Source: CAIQQQ01 sp037445025 (GTDB lineage Bacteria; Pseudomonadota; Alphaproteobacteria; Acetobacterales; Acetobacteraceae). Taken from it: a DNA stretch of 64,000 nucleotides. The position numbers and the translations under genes were made by a program. Location of the stretch: assembly GCA_037445025.1 (NCBI GenBank), contig JBBILI010000020.1:1-64000 (forward strand). The letters are read 5' to 3'. Position 1 is the stretch's first letter; each line of letters begins with the position of its first letter. This document shows, one piece after another, positions 48,993-57,739 of this stretch. The notes under the pieces are model-generated. The model made no database searches. It worked only from the letters and a program-made list of their open reading frames with translations, and was not told the origin of the DNA.

Positions 48993-51365
48993 ATGACCCG
49001 CACCGCGCGCGATGCCGAGGCCACACGCAGCAGCATTCTGCAGGCGGCACTGGACGCGTTTGCCGAGCATGGCCTCAGCGGCGCGCGGGTGGACGCGATC
49101 GCGGCCGCATCGGGCACCAATGTGCGGATGATCTATTATTACTTCGCCAGCAAGGAGGGGCTCTATCTGGCGGTGCTGGAGCAATGCTACACCGCCATGC
49201 GCAAGGCGGAGGCTGCGCTGGGGCTGGGCGCGCTTGCGCCCGAGTCGGCGATCACGGCACTGACCGGCTTCGTGTTCGACTATCACGAGGCCGAGCCGCG
49301 ATTGGCCCGGCTGGTGAGCATCGAGAACATCCACCGCGCCGCGTTCGCCCGGCGCCTGAACTCTCTGCGTGCGCTCAATGACGGGCTGATTGCGACCTTG
49401 GCCGATATCCTGAAGCGCGGGCAGCGCGAGGGGCTGTTCCGCGCCGATGTAACGCCGTTGGGCGTGCACCTGCTGATGACGTCGTTCTGTTTCTTTCGCG
49501 TGGCCAACCGCGACACGTTGGACAACGCGTTCGGTCAGGATCCGTTGGCGGCCGAGCTGCGGGACAGCCATCGCCGGATGATCATCGACGCGGTGCTGGG
49601 GTTTCTGCGCGGCAATACATACCCGTGTATGCTCTCCGCATCGTGTGAACCGTCTGAAGTATTTTCACGTCGAATTGATTGCGCTGGCCGGGCCGACCGA
49701 TTAACAGGTGCGCGGCAGAGTGATCGGGCGGATCGACAGACCACTTGGTGTCCAGGGAATCAGAGAGTCCAAGGAACCATCCGGATGGAACCAACCGGTC
49801 ATTCAGGAGGCCTGGCTGTTCCGAGTGACACCGGCGGGCAGAGCGCCTCGGCGCACCCGGCCCAGGACGCCGCGCTGTTCCAGCTGCTGGTGGAGAACTC
49901 GACGGACCTGATCGTCCGCACTGATGCGGAACTCAACCGGGATTTCATTTCGGCTGCCGTGCGCAGCATCCTTGGGTATGACCCTGCCGAACTGATGGGA
50001 CGCAGTGCACTTGAGTTGGTGCATCCCGACGACCGTGACCGTGTGCAGCAGACGCTGGCGCGGCTGGGGCTGGAGCATTCCGATCTGGGCTGCGTGTTCC
50101 GGATGCGGCACCGGGATGGCGGGCATGTCTGGATGGAGGGGCGGTATCGCTACCTGACCGAGACCGGCGGCATGGTCAGCATCGCGCGCGACATCTCACG
50201 GCAGAAGCAGGCGGAATCGCGCTTCGCCGAGGCCAAGGGGCGGCTTGAATCGGTCAATCTGCTGTTGCAGACCACGCTGGAGCATGTCGGCCAGGGCGTG
50301 TGCTTCTTTGATGGCGACCGACGGCTACTGCTGTGCAACCAGCAATATGCGGAGCTTTACCGGCTCAGCCCCGAAGCGCTGTCTCCCGGCACGTCGCTGG
50401 AGGAGATCGTTGCCATGCGGACACAGATGCAGACCGGACCCGCGATGGGTCCGCAGAACTATCTGACCTGGCGCTATGGGCTGAGTGCTGCCGCGCCGTT
50501 CGACGCCGACGTGACGCTCGAGGACGGTCGCGTCATCCATGTCGTGCACCGGCCGATGGAAGGCGGCGGCTGGGTTGCGACGCATGAGGATGTCACCGAA
50601 CGCCGGCACGGCGAGGAGATGGTGGTCCAGGCCCGCAAGCTTGAGGCGATCGGCCGGCTGACCGGCGGTATGGCGCATGATTTCAACAATCTTCTGCAGA
50701 CCGTGGGGACGGCACTGGAGATGTCGAGCCTGGTGATGGGGGCGCAGGCGGATGCCGAGCTGCGCCAGCTGCTGGCGGATGCGGCACAGTCGGTGCGGCA
50801 GGGCGGCGCGCTGACCCAGCAGCTGCTGGCCTTCTCGCGCCGGCAGATGCTGCTGGTGACGCGGGTGGACCTTTGGCAGCTGGTGCTCGAATCCGAGCAG
50901 CTGTTGCGCCAGATCTGTGCGGACCAGGTGCGGCTTGAACTTGGCGCCGCGCCGCCGCCGTTGCCTTGCGCGCTGGACCCGGCGCAGTTTCGCGGTTCGC
51001 TGGTCAATCTGGCGCTCAATGCGTGCGAGGCCATGCCGGGCGGCGGCACATTGACGTTGCGGGTGGATATGGTGACGCTGACGCCGCCGCAGGCCGCCCG
51101 GCTCAACATCGGTGCTGGCACCTTTGCGCGGCTGGATGTGGTCGACACGGGCCACGGCATCGCCGAAAGTGACTTGCCGCATGTGTTCGAACCGTTTTTC
51201 ACCACCAAGACCGTCAGTTCGAGCGCTGGCCTGGGGCTGGCGCAGGTTCACGGCTTCGCCCATCAGTCCGGCGGTTCGGTGAGCATCCGCTCGGGCGCGC
51301 TGTCCGGCACCGTTGTGTCGCTGCTGCTGCCGCTGGCAGACGCCTTGCCGCAGATGGGCGCATGA
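48993..51365 (+). CDS. TetR-type DNA-binding domain in one frame with PAS-PAS-histidine kinase
   Basis: One uninterrupted 790-codon frame. Residues ~1-205 are a TetR regulator (ILQAALDAFAEHGLSGARVDAI, NVRMIYYYFASKEGLYLAVL and a helical ligand domain). Residues ~206-264 are Cys/Arg/Trp-rich with codon third positions unlike the flanks, resembling translated spacer. From the internal ATG at 49785 (AAGGAA upstream) a soluble kinase follows: PAS (~299-404), PAS_7-like (~429-539), H-box GRLTGGMAHDFNNLLQ (His562), HATPase with NLALNACEAM and DTGHGIA. The frame may be a true fusion, or a TetR gene that has lost its stop before a separate 526-residue kinase gene. The stop overlaps the receiver gene. 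Confidence 0.75.
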   Translation: MTRTARDAEATRSSILQAALDAFAEHGLSGARVDAIAAASGTNVRMIYYYFASKEGLYLAVLEQCYTAMRKAEAALGLGALAPESAITALTGFVFDYHEAEPRLARLVSIENIHRAAFARRLNSLRALNDGLIATLADILKRGQREGLFRADVTPLGVHLLMTSFCFFRVANRDTLDNAFGQDPLAAELRDSHRRMIIDAVLGFLRGNTYPCMLSASCEPSEVFSRRIDCAGRADRLTGARQSDRADRQTTWCPGNQRVQGTIRMEPTGHSGGLAVPSDTGGQSASAHPAQDAALFQLLVENSTDLIVRTDAELNRDFISAAVRSILGYDPAELMGRSALELVHPDDRDRVQQTLARLGLEHSDLGCVFRMRHRDGGHVWMEGRYRYLTETGGMVSIARDISRQKQAESRFAEAKGRLESVNLLLQTTLEHVGQGVCFFDGDRRLLLCNQQYAELYRLSPEALSPGTSLEEIVAMRTQMQTGPAMGPQNYLTWRYGLSAAAPFDADVTLEDGRVIHVVHRPMEGGGWVATHEDVTERRHGEEMVVQARKLEAIGRLTGGMAHDFNNLLQTVGTALEMSSLVMGAQADAELRQLLADAAQSVRQGGALTQQLLAFSRRQMLLVTRVDLWQLVLESEQLLRQICADQVRLELGAAPPPLPCALDPAQFRGSLVNLALNACEAMPGGGTLTLRVDMVTLTPPQAARLNIGAGTFARLDVVDTGHGIAESDLPHVFEPFFTTKTVSSSAGLGLAQVHGFAHQSGGSVSIRSGALSGTVVSLLLPLADALPQMGA
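49604..49784 (+). other. stop-free linker between TetR and kinase parts
   Basis: These ~180 bases separate the end of the TetR fold from the kinase ATG. Third codon positions are mixed rather than dominated by G/C, and the translation (for example YPCMLSASCEPSEVF) resembles no linker family. An adjacent frame would end the TetR protein within about 15 codons at a TGA. AAGGAA eight bases before ATG 49785 is a usable ribosome site. Confidence 0.6.
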
Positions 51366-51772
51366 CGGCGGCTGTGACCGAAGCCGCGATGCAGCCACTG
51401 GTGCTGCTGGTCGATGACAACGCGGCGATCGTGCGGGCGCTGGAATACGGGCTGCGGCGGAGCGGCTTCCGAGTGCTGACGGCCTTCAGCGGCGCGCAGT
51501 CCATGGAGATCCTGCATGGACCGGAGGGACCAGGGATCGATGCCATCCTGTCGGACGTGATGATGCCGGGGGGGATGAACGGCATCGAGCTGGCGCGCAC
51601 GGTGCGGCAGATCCGCCCGACTTTGCCGATTCTGCTGACCTCCGGGTATGCCACGGGGGTGTTCGAGAGCCTGGGGGCGGACCCGGCCGAATTTCCGCTG
51701 ATGGCCAAGCCGAGTTCGGTGTCCGACCTTGCGGCCGCCCTGCGCCGGATGATTGCCCAGGCTCGCTCATGA
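51362..51772 (+). CDS. stand-alone receiver domain response regulator
   Basis: A 136-residue single receiver: VLLVDDNAAIVRALEYGL acidic pocket, AILSDVMMPGGMNGIELAR phospho-acceptor Asp, PILLTSGYATGVF switch residue and FPLMAKPSSVSDLAAAL conserved Lys. It overlaps the kinase gene by ATGA and is the obvious phosphate acceptor of that kinase. It has no output domain; such receivers often act as phosphate sinks or relay to another protein. Confidence 0.92.
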   Translation: MTAAVTEAAMQPLVLLVDDNAAIVRALEYGLRRSGFRVLTAFSGAQSMEILHGPEGPGIDAILSDVMMPGGMNGIELARTVRQIRPTLPILLTSGYATGVFESLGADPAEFPLMAKPSSVSDLAAALRRMIAQARS

Positions 51773-51785
51773 GCAAGCCTGGGGC

Positions 51786-52664
51786 ATGACGTTCGAGCAG
51801 CTCCGCGTGTTTGTGGCGGTGGCTGAGCGCCAGCATGTCACCCGCGCGGCTGAGGCGCTGCATCTGGCGCAGTCCGCGGTGAGCGGGGCGATCGCGGCGC
51901 TGGAGGCGCGGCATGGGGCGAAGCTGTTTCACCGGATCGGCCGCGGGATTGCGCTGACGGAGGCCGGCACGTTGTTTCTGCCGGAGGCACGGGCGGTGCT
52001 GGCCAGGGTGGAGGAGGCGGAGCTTGTGCTGTCCGAGCTTGGCAGCCTCAGGCGCGGCACGCTGGTGGTGCAGGCCAGTCAGACGATCGCCAGCTACTGG
52101 CTGCCGCGGCATGTGGTGGCGTTCCGGCGGGGGTTTCCCGGGATCGAGCTTCGTCTGACGGTGGGCAACACGGCACAGGTGGCCACGGCGGTGCGGCAGG
52201 GGATTGCCGAGCTTGGCTTCATCGAGGGGGCGATCGATGATCCGAGCCTGGCGCTGCGCCGGGTGGCGGGGGACCAGCTGGTGATTGTGGTGGCGCCCGG
52301 GCATCCCTGGGCGATTCAGGCGCATGTGGCCCCGGAGCAGCTGGCGGAGGCGGACTGGGTGCTGCGGGAGCGGGGTTCGGGGACCAGGTCGGCGTTTGAG
52401 CAGGCGCTGGTGGGTTTTGGCGTCCCGGTCGAGGATTTGCGGGTTGTGCTTGAGCTGCCGTCCAACGAGGCGGTGCGCGGTGCGGTGGAGGCCGGGATGG
52501 GGGCGACGGCGATATCGGCCTCTGTGGTGGCCTCCAGCCTTGAAGTCGGTCTGCTGCATCAGGTGCGGCTGCCGTTGCCGGAGCGCGATTTCGTTGTGAT
52601 CCATCATCCACAACGCCACCTGAGCCGTGCCGCGGCAAGCCTCCTCAAGATTGTACGTGGTTGA
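51786..52664 (+). CDS. LysR-family transcriptional regulator
   Basis: A 292-residue LysR protein: N-terminal HTH (FEQLRVFVAVAERQHVTRAAEAL, LAQSAVSGAIAALEARHGAKLFHRIG) and a periplasmic-binding-fold effector domain (GTLVVQASQTIASYWLPRHVVAFRRGFPG). The spacing and VTRAAEALHLAQSAVS block resemble the CysB/CbbR/YeiE set. It starts at ATG 51786 and is convergent to a YeiH-type transporter gene. A LysR-style T-N11-A palindrome in that gene's upstream region suggests that it may be the target. Confidence 0.92.
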   Translation: MTFEQLRVFVAVAERQHVTRAAEALHLAQSAVSGAIAALEARHGAKLFHRIGRGIALTEAGTLFLPEARAVLARVEEAELVLSELGSLRRGTLVVQASQTIASYWLPRHVVAFRRGFPGIELRLTVGNTAQVATAVRQGIAELGFIEGAIDDPSLALRRVAGDQLVIVVAPGHPWAIQAHVAPEQLAEADWVLRERGSGTRSAFEQALVGFGVPVEDLRVVLELPSNEAVRGAVEAGMGATAISASVVASSLEVGLLHQVRLPLPERDFVVIHHPQRHLSRAAASLLKIVRG

Positions 52665-52740
52665 CGCGGAGCTTTCCGGAAGGGCTCGCGCCAGCGTTTG
52701 AAAGTCTTTTGCTTCTTTTCTTCGCTAAAGAAGTACTTGC
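52664..52740. repeat. composite AT-rich hairpin repeat, copy 6
   Basis: A GC-rich core (GACGCGGAGCTTTCCGGAAGGGCTCGCGCC) is followed by GTTTGAAAGTCTTTTGCTTC and a CTTCTTTTCTTCGCTAAAGAAG hairpin. The right-hand sequence from TTTGAAAGTC onward is nearly identical to copy 3. It fills the gap between convergent lysR and yeiH genes. Confidence 0.78.
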
Positions 52741-53811
52741 TTACTGGATCTGCAGCAGGTGGATCAATCCAACGCTAATCGTCGCCAGCAGGATCAGCGA
52801 CAGCGTCACTGTGGCCGTCACCCGTCCGCCGGCGCGGGCGACGATCTTGAGATCAGTTCCCAGTCCCAATGCGGCCATCGAGATCACGGTGAGCATGCCG
52901 GAGATGCTGGCAATCGGTGCCAGGGCTGCGTTTGGCACCAGGTTGGCCGAGCGGAGGGCTGCAAGGGCGAGGAAGCCGATGATGAACCACGGCACCAGTT
53001 TGTGGAGGGGCGGACGGGTGGCGCCATGCTCGCGGCTGCGGCCGGTGACGAGTGACAGGCCGAGCACGACGGGGCCGAGCATCAGCACGCGCACCAGCTT
53101 GACCAGGGTGCCGATCTGCACGGCGGTGGCGCCGATTGGGGCGGTGGCGGCGAGCACCTGGGGCACGGCGTAGACGGTGAGCCCGGCGAGGATGCCGTAT
53201 TGCAGGTTGCTGAGGTGCAGCAGCACCGGCAGCAGCGGCAAGGCGAGCACGACGATGACGCCGAGCACCGCGGTGAAGGCGATGGAGGCGGTGATGTCCT
53301 TGCCGTCGGCACCGATCACGGGGGCGACGGCTGCGATGGCGGAGTTGCCGCAGATGGAGTTGCCGCAGGCCACCAGGGTTGCCATGCGTTTGGGCAGGCC
53401 GAGCAGCCGGCCGATGGCGTAGCTGGCGGGCAGGGCCACCGCCACCACGGCCACGATGCCGAGCAGCAGCAGCGGGCCGGCTGCGAGGATGGTGCGTGCG
53501 CTGATGGCGGCACCGAGCAGGAAGACCGCGATTTCCAGCAGCATCTTGGCGCTGAAGGCGATGCCGGGGCGGAAGCGTTCGCCGGGTGTCCAGGCGGTGC
53601 GGACCAGGGTGCCGACGAGGATGGCGAGGACCAGCGCCTCCAGCCAGGTGGCGCCGAAGGCGGTGCCTTCGAGGCGTTCGACCAGCTCGGCTGCGAGAGT
53701 GACGCCGATGCACAGCGCAAGCCCTGGCAGCAGCCGAAGCACAGGATGCTGCAGGGCCTCGCCGGACCAGAGGCGGGACATGCGCAGCGGCGCGGGTGTG
53801 GAATTCGACAT
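52741..53811 (-). CDS. YeiH/UPF0324 family putative sulfate exporter
   Basis: A 356-residue protein with about ten membrane helices. Family marks are LPGLALCIGVTLAAELVE, LEALVLAILVGTLVRTAW, the FSAKMLLEIAVFLLGAAIS helix, and LVACGNSICGNSAIAAVAPVI. Members are annotated as sulfate/sulfonate exporters, based partly on induction during sulfonate use; transport has rarely been measured. Start ATG 53809-53811. It lies upstream of, and divergent from, the dipeptide-type ABC operon. Confidence 0.9.
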   Translation of the reverse strand: MSNSTPAPLRMSRLWSGEALQHPVLRLLPGLALCIGVTLAAELVERLEGTAFGATWLEALVLAILVGTLVRTAWTPGERFRPGIAFSAKMLLEIAVFLLGAAISARTILAAGPLLLLGIVAVVAVALPASYAIGRLLGLPKRMATLVACGNSICGNSAIAAVAPVIGADGKDITASIAFTAVLGVIVVLALPLLPVLLHLSNLQYGILAGLTVYAVPQVLAATAPIGATAVQIGTLVKLVRVLMLGPVVLGLSLVTGRSREHGATRPPLHKLVPWFIIGFLALAALRSANLVPNAALAPIASISGMLTVISMAALGLGTDLKIVARAGGRVTATVTLSLILLATISVGLIHLLQIQ

Positions 53812-53889
53812 GGTGGGCTCTTTCGCGGAACTGTCATCACCATGCGATGGCACGGGGTGCCGATCCAATGGCAAGCCGCGATCGCACCA

Positions 53890-53904
53890 ATCGGAATTAC
53901 CGAT
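53890..53904. promoter_or_regulatory. LysR-type operator candidate
   Basis: ATCGG-AATTA-CCGAT is a perfect 5-bp inverted repeat with a 5-base spacer containing the T-N11-A pattern that LysR proteins bind. It lies 79 bases upstream of the yeiH-type start in the 231-bp divergent region. A TTGACA at 53942-53947 faces the ABC operon but lacks a clear -10 partner. Confidence 0.45.
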
Positions 53905-54042
53905 AGAATCTTCGCGATTGCGATGCATTGACGTCACCCCTTTGACACATCCAATATGCGCCGACCGCATGGCTGTCCCTCGGATTGAGGATGGCCTGCT
54001 TTTTGCGTGACCTGGATGAACTGCATCCCTCCGGAGCCCGAC

Positions 54043-55833
54043 ATGACCGAACAAGAACTGCGCAAGCTGATCGATGGCGTGAAGACGGGGCATCTGGAGC
54101 GGCGATCGTTCCTGCGCCGCATGCTGGCCGTGGGCCTGGCGGCGCCGTTGGCCAACCAGCTGCTGGCGCTGTCCGGCGTGCCGATGGCCCAGGCCGCGAC
54201 GCCATACAAGCCGACCAAGGCCGGCGGCGGCGGCACGCTGAAGCTGCTGTGGTGGCAGGGCCCCACGCTGCTGAACCCGCATTTCGCCACCGGCACCAAG
54301 GACCAGGACGGCTCGCGGCTGTTCTACGAGCCGCTGGCCGGTTGGAACTCCACCGGCGACCTCATCCCGATTCTGGCGGCAGAACTGCCGAGCACCGCCA
54401 ACGGCGGCCTGTCGCCGGATGGCAAGGTCATCACCTGGAAGCTGAAGCAGGGCGTGAAATGGCATGACGGCATGCCCTTCACCGCCGATGACCTGGTGTT
54501 CAACTGGGAATACGCCCGCAATCCGGCCACGGCGGCCGTCACCTCCGGTAGCTACAAGGACATCCTGGTCGAGAAGGTCGACACCTACACGATCAAGATC
54601 ACCTACCCGAAGCCGACGCCGTTCTGGGCGGATGCTTTCGTCAGCGCCGTCGGCATGATCATTCCGAAGCATCTGTTCGCCGACTTCGCCGGCGACAAGT
54701 CCCGCGACGCGCCGACCAACCTCAAGCCGGTCGGCACCGGCCCCTACATCTTCAAGGAGTTCCGCCCGGGCGATCTCGTCACCGGGGTGATCAACCCGAA
54801 CTACCACATGCCCAACCGGCCGTATTTCGACGCGGTGGAGATGAAGGGCGGCGGTGACGCGGTGTCGGCCGCGCGCGCGGTGCTGCAGACCGGCGAGTAT
54901 GACTTCGCCTGGAACCTGCAGGTGGAGGACGAGGTGCTGACCCGCCTGGAGGCCGGCGGCAAGGGGGCGGTGCGCATCACCGAGGGCGGCAGCATCGAGC
55001 ACATCCAGTGCAACTTCACCGACCCGAACAAGGAAGTCGATGGCGAACGTTCCAGCGCCAAGACGAAGCATCCTTCGCTCACGGATCCCGCGGTGCGCGA
55101 GGCGCTGTCCTACCTCGTCGACAAGGATTCGGTGCACAAGTTCATCTATGGCCGCGGCGGCAACGCCACGGCGAACTTCATCTTCAACCCCGAGCGCTTC
55201 GCCTCGAAGAACACGCATTACGAATTCAATGTCGACAAGGCGATCGCCATTCTCGACAAGGCGGGCTGGAAGCCGGGGCCTGACGGCATCCGGGTGAAGG
55301 ACGGGGTGAAGCTGGCCTATCTTTACCAGACCTCGATCAACCAGCCGCGCCAGAAGACCCAGGCCATCGTCAAACAGGCCTGCGCCAAGGCCGGCATCGG
55401 CATCGAGATCAAGGCGGTGACGGCTTCGGTGTTCTTCTCATCGGATGTCGCCAACCCCGACACCTATCCGCATTTCTATGCCGACCTGCAGATGTACACC
55501 AACGGGCCGACGGCGCCGGACCCGGCGATCTTCCTGCAGCAGTTCCTCAGCACCGAGCTGTGTCAGAAATCCAACAAATGGCAGGGCCGCAACATCACGC
55601 GCTGGGTCAGTGAGGAGTACGACACGACCTGGCATGCCCAGGAGGCCGAGCTTGACCCGATCAAGCGGGCTGCGCTGATGATCCATCTGAACGACCTGGT
55701 GATCAACAATCACGTTGTCATTCCGGTGGTGACGCGGCCGAGTGTTGCCGCCGTCTCCAAGCCGCTGATCTGCGAGCTCAGCGGCTTCGACAGCTACATC
55801 TGGGACTACGCCAACTGGTACAAGGAAGTCTGA
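54043..55833 (+). CDS. dipeptide-type ABC transporter substrate-binding protein
   Basis: A 596-residue family 5 extracellular solute-binding protein. A twin-arginine-like signal (LERRSFLRRMLAVGLAAPLA) precedes a cleavage site near AQAATPYKP. Core motifs are GGTLKLLWWQGPTLLNPH, LAAELPS, GVKWHDGMPFTADDLVFNWEY and GTGPYIFKEFRPGD. The family binds oligopeptides, nickel, glutathione or modified amino acids. I start at ATG 54043, with GGAG about 10 bases upstream. It is the first gene of a five-gene importer followed by an enolase-superfamily enzyme. Confidence 0.92.
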   Translation: MTEQELRKLIDGVKTGHLERRSFLRRMLAVGLAAPLANQLLALSGVPMAQAATPYKPTKAGGGGTLKLLWWQGPTLLNPHFATGTKDQDGSRLFYEPLAGWNSTGDLIPILAAELPSTANGGLSPDGKVITWKLKQGVKWHDGMPFTADDLVFNWEYARNPATAAVTSGSYKDILVEKVDTYTIKITYPKPTPFWADAFVSAVGMIIPKHLFADFAGDKSRDAPTNLKPVGTGPYIFKEFRPGDLVTGVINPNYHMPNRPYFDAVEMKGGGDAVSAARAVLQTGEYDFAWNLQVEDEVLTRLEAGGKGAVRITEGGSIEHIQCNFTDPNKEVDGERSSAKTKHPSLTDPAVREALSYLVDKDSVHKFIYGRGGNATANFIFNPERFASKNTHYEFNVDKAIAILDKAGWKPGPDGIRVKDGVKLAYLYQTSINQPRQKTQAIVKQACAKAGIGIEIKAVTASVFFSSDVANPDTYPHFYADLQMYTNGPTAPDPAIFLQQFLSTELCQKSNKWQGRNITRWVSEEYDTTWHAQEAELDPIKRAALMIHLNDLVINNHVVIPVVTRPSVAAVSKPLICELSGFDSYIWDYANWYKEV

Positions 55834-55848
55834 GACCGGATCGGTTTC

Positions 55849-56811
55849 ATGTCCCCCACCTACGTGCTGCGGCGGCTGCTGCTGTCGATCCCGAGCCTGC
55901 TCGGGATCTCGGTGGTGCTGTTCACCGTGCTGGCGATGGCGCCGGGCGATCCGTTCGGCGATATCGTCATGAACCCGAACGTGCCGGCGTCGGTGGCCGC
56001 GGCGCTGCGGGCGAAGTTCGGGCTCGATGACCCGATCTACATCCGCTACCTCCACTGGCTCGCGGCGATGGTGCAGGGTGACTGGGGGTTTTCCTTCCAA
56101 AGCCGCATCGATGTCGACACGCTGATCCTGCAGCGGCTGCCGACGACGTTGATCGTCATCGGCGCGTCGCAGGTGGTGGCGATGCTGGTGGCCATTCCGG
56201 TGGGGGTGCTGGCGGCGGCCAAGCCGTATTCGCTGTTCGACCAGGTGGCGAACACGCTGGCGTTCGTGGGGTTCTCGCTGCCGACCTTCTTCACGGGGCT
56301 GCTGCTGATCCTGATCTTTTCGGTGCAGCTCGGCTGGCTGCCGTTCGTGTATCGCACCGACCTCAACACGCACGGGCTTGCCTATCTCGCTGATGAGATC
56401 AAGCAGTCCATCATGCCGGTGATGGTGCTGGGGCTGTTCCAGGGCGCGTCGCTGGTGCGCTTCGTGCGCTCCTCGGTGATGGATGTGGTGAAGCTCGACT
56501 ATGTCACCACCGCGCGCTCCAAGGGCATCGGCCGCAGCCGGGTGCTGCTGCGCCATGTCGTGCGCAACGCAATGATCCCCGTGGTGACGCTGATCGCGCT
56601 GCAGATGCCCATCGTGTTCGGCGGCGCCATCGTGACCGAGCAGATCTTTCGCATCCCCGGCATCGGCTCGCTGCTGATCACCGCCATTCTGGCCAACGAC
56701 ACGCCGGTGGTGATGGCCGTGACGTTCGTGTTCGCCTGCCTTGTCGTTCTGTTCAACCTGATCGCGGACATTTTGTATGGCTGGCTCGACCCCCGCATCG
56801 CTTTCCGCTGA
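55849..56811 (+). CDS. dipeptide-type ABC transporter permease (DppB-like)
   Basis: A 320-residue inner-membrane permease of the DppB/OppB group. It begins YVLRRLLLSIPSLLGISVVLF, a standard DppB start, with DPIYIRYLHWLAAMVQGDWGFS after the large periplasmic segment and the ATPase-contact EAA-like loop TTARSKGIGRSRVLLRHVVRNAMIPVV. About six helices. It overlaps the second permease gene by 35 bases. Confidence 0.93.
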   Translation: MSPTYVLRRLLLSIPSLLGISVVLFTVLAMAPGDPFGDIVMNPNVPASVAAALRAKFGLDDPIYIRYLHWLAAMVQGDWGFSFQSRIDVDTLILQRLPTTLIVIGASQVVAMLVAIPVGVLAAAKPYSLFDQVANTLAFVGFSLPTFFTGLLLILIFSVQLGWLPFVYRTDLNTHGLAYLADEIKQSIMPVMVLGLFQGASLVRFVRSSVMDVVKLDYVTTARSKGIGRSRVLLRHVVRNAMIPVVTLIALQMPIVFGGAIVTEQIFRIPGIGSLLITAILANDTPVVMAVTFVFACLVVLFNLIADILYGWLDPRIAFR

Positions 56812-57730
56812 CGCGGTCGTGGCGCAGGCCACATCTGCGTCGCGCCCAAGAAAGCCGGTGTCGCCGGCGGCCGAGGCATGGCGACGGTTTCGCAAGCACC
56901 GGCTGGCGGTGGTGAGCCTTGGCATTCTGGGGTTCTTCGTCTTCGCCATCGTGGCCGGGCCGTTTCTGTGGCGGGTGCCGATCAACGATGTGGATTTCGC
57001 GGCACAGACGGCCTGGCCGTCCTGGACGCATCCGCTGGGCACCGACGATCTGGGGCAGGATCTGCTGGCGCGGCTGATCTATGGCGGGCGCGTGTCGCTG
57101 GCCGTGGGGCTGGCGGCGATGATGGTCTCGGTGTTCGTGGGCGTGGTGGTCGGTGCCATCGCCGGCATGGCCAGCGGCTGGGTGGACGCGGTGCTGATGT
57201 GGGTGACCGACCTGTTCCTGTCGCTGCCGCAGCTGCCGCTGCTGCTGATGGTGATCTATCTGTTCCGCGACGCGCTGAAGGCGGCGTTCGGCGTGGAAGG
57301 CGGCGTGTTCATCATGATCGTGCTGGTGATCGGCGGGCTGCGCTGGATGCCGAATGCGCGGCTGGTGCGCGCACAGTTTCTCTCGCTGCGCGAGAAGGAG
57401 TTCGTCGAGGCGGCCCGCGCGCTGGGCGCGTCGCGGCTGCGGCTGGTGGTGCGGCATATCCTGCCCAACGCGCTGGGCCCGGTGATCGTGGCAGGGACGA
57501 TCGACGTGGCGGCGGCGATCATTGCGGAATCGACGCTGTCGTTTCTGGGGCTCGGCTTTCCGCCCGACATTCCCACCTGGGGGCGGGTGCTGTTCGACGC
57601 CAAGGACTATCTCGACATCGCACCGTACTGGGCGCTGTTTCCCGGCGCCTGCATCTTCTTTGCGGTGCTCTCCATCAATTTCATCGGTGACGGCCTGCGC
57701 GACACGCTCGACCCGCGCCGCGTGCTCTAG
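56777..57730 (+). CDS. dipeptide-type ABC transporter permease (DppC-like)
   Basis: A 317-residue DppC/OppC permease. The cytoplasmic N-terminus (AEAWRRFRKHRLAVVSLGILG) leads into TSHPLGTDDLGQD-like WTHPLGTDDLGQDLLARLIYGG, and the ATPase-contact loop is EFVEAARALGASRLRLVVRHILPN. The first ~25 residues overlap the coding end of the DppB-like gene; the start at ATG 56777 keeps the conserved N-terminus and is plausible but unproved. Confidence 0.92.
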   Translation: MAGSTPASLSADAVVAQATSASRPRKPVSPAAEAWRRFRKHRLAVVSLGILGFFVFAIVAGPFLWRVPINDVDFAAQTAWPSWTHPLGTDDLGQDLLARLIYGGRVSLAVGLAAMMVSVFVGVVVGAIAGMASGWVDAVLMWVTDLFLSLPQLPLLLMVIYLFRDALKAAFGVEGGVFIMIVLVIGGLRWMPNARLVRAQFLSLREKEFVEAARALGASRLRLVVRHILPNALGPVIVAGTIDVAAAIIAESTLSFLGLGFPPDIPTWGRVLFDAKDYLDIAPYWALFPGACIFFAVLSINFIGDGLRDTLDPRRVL

Positions 57731-57739
57731 GACGATATC

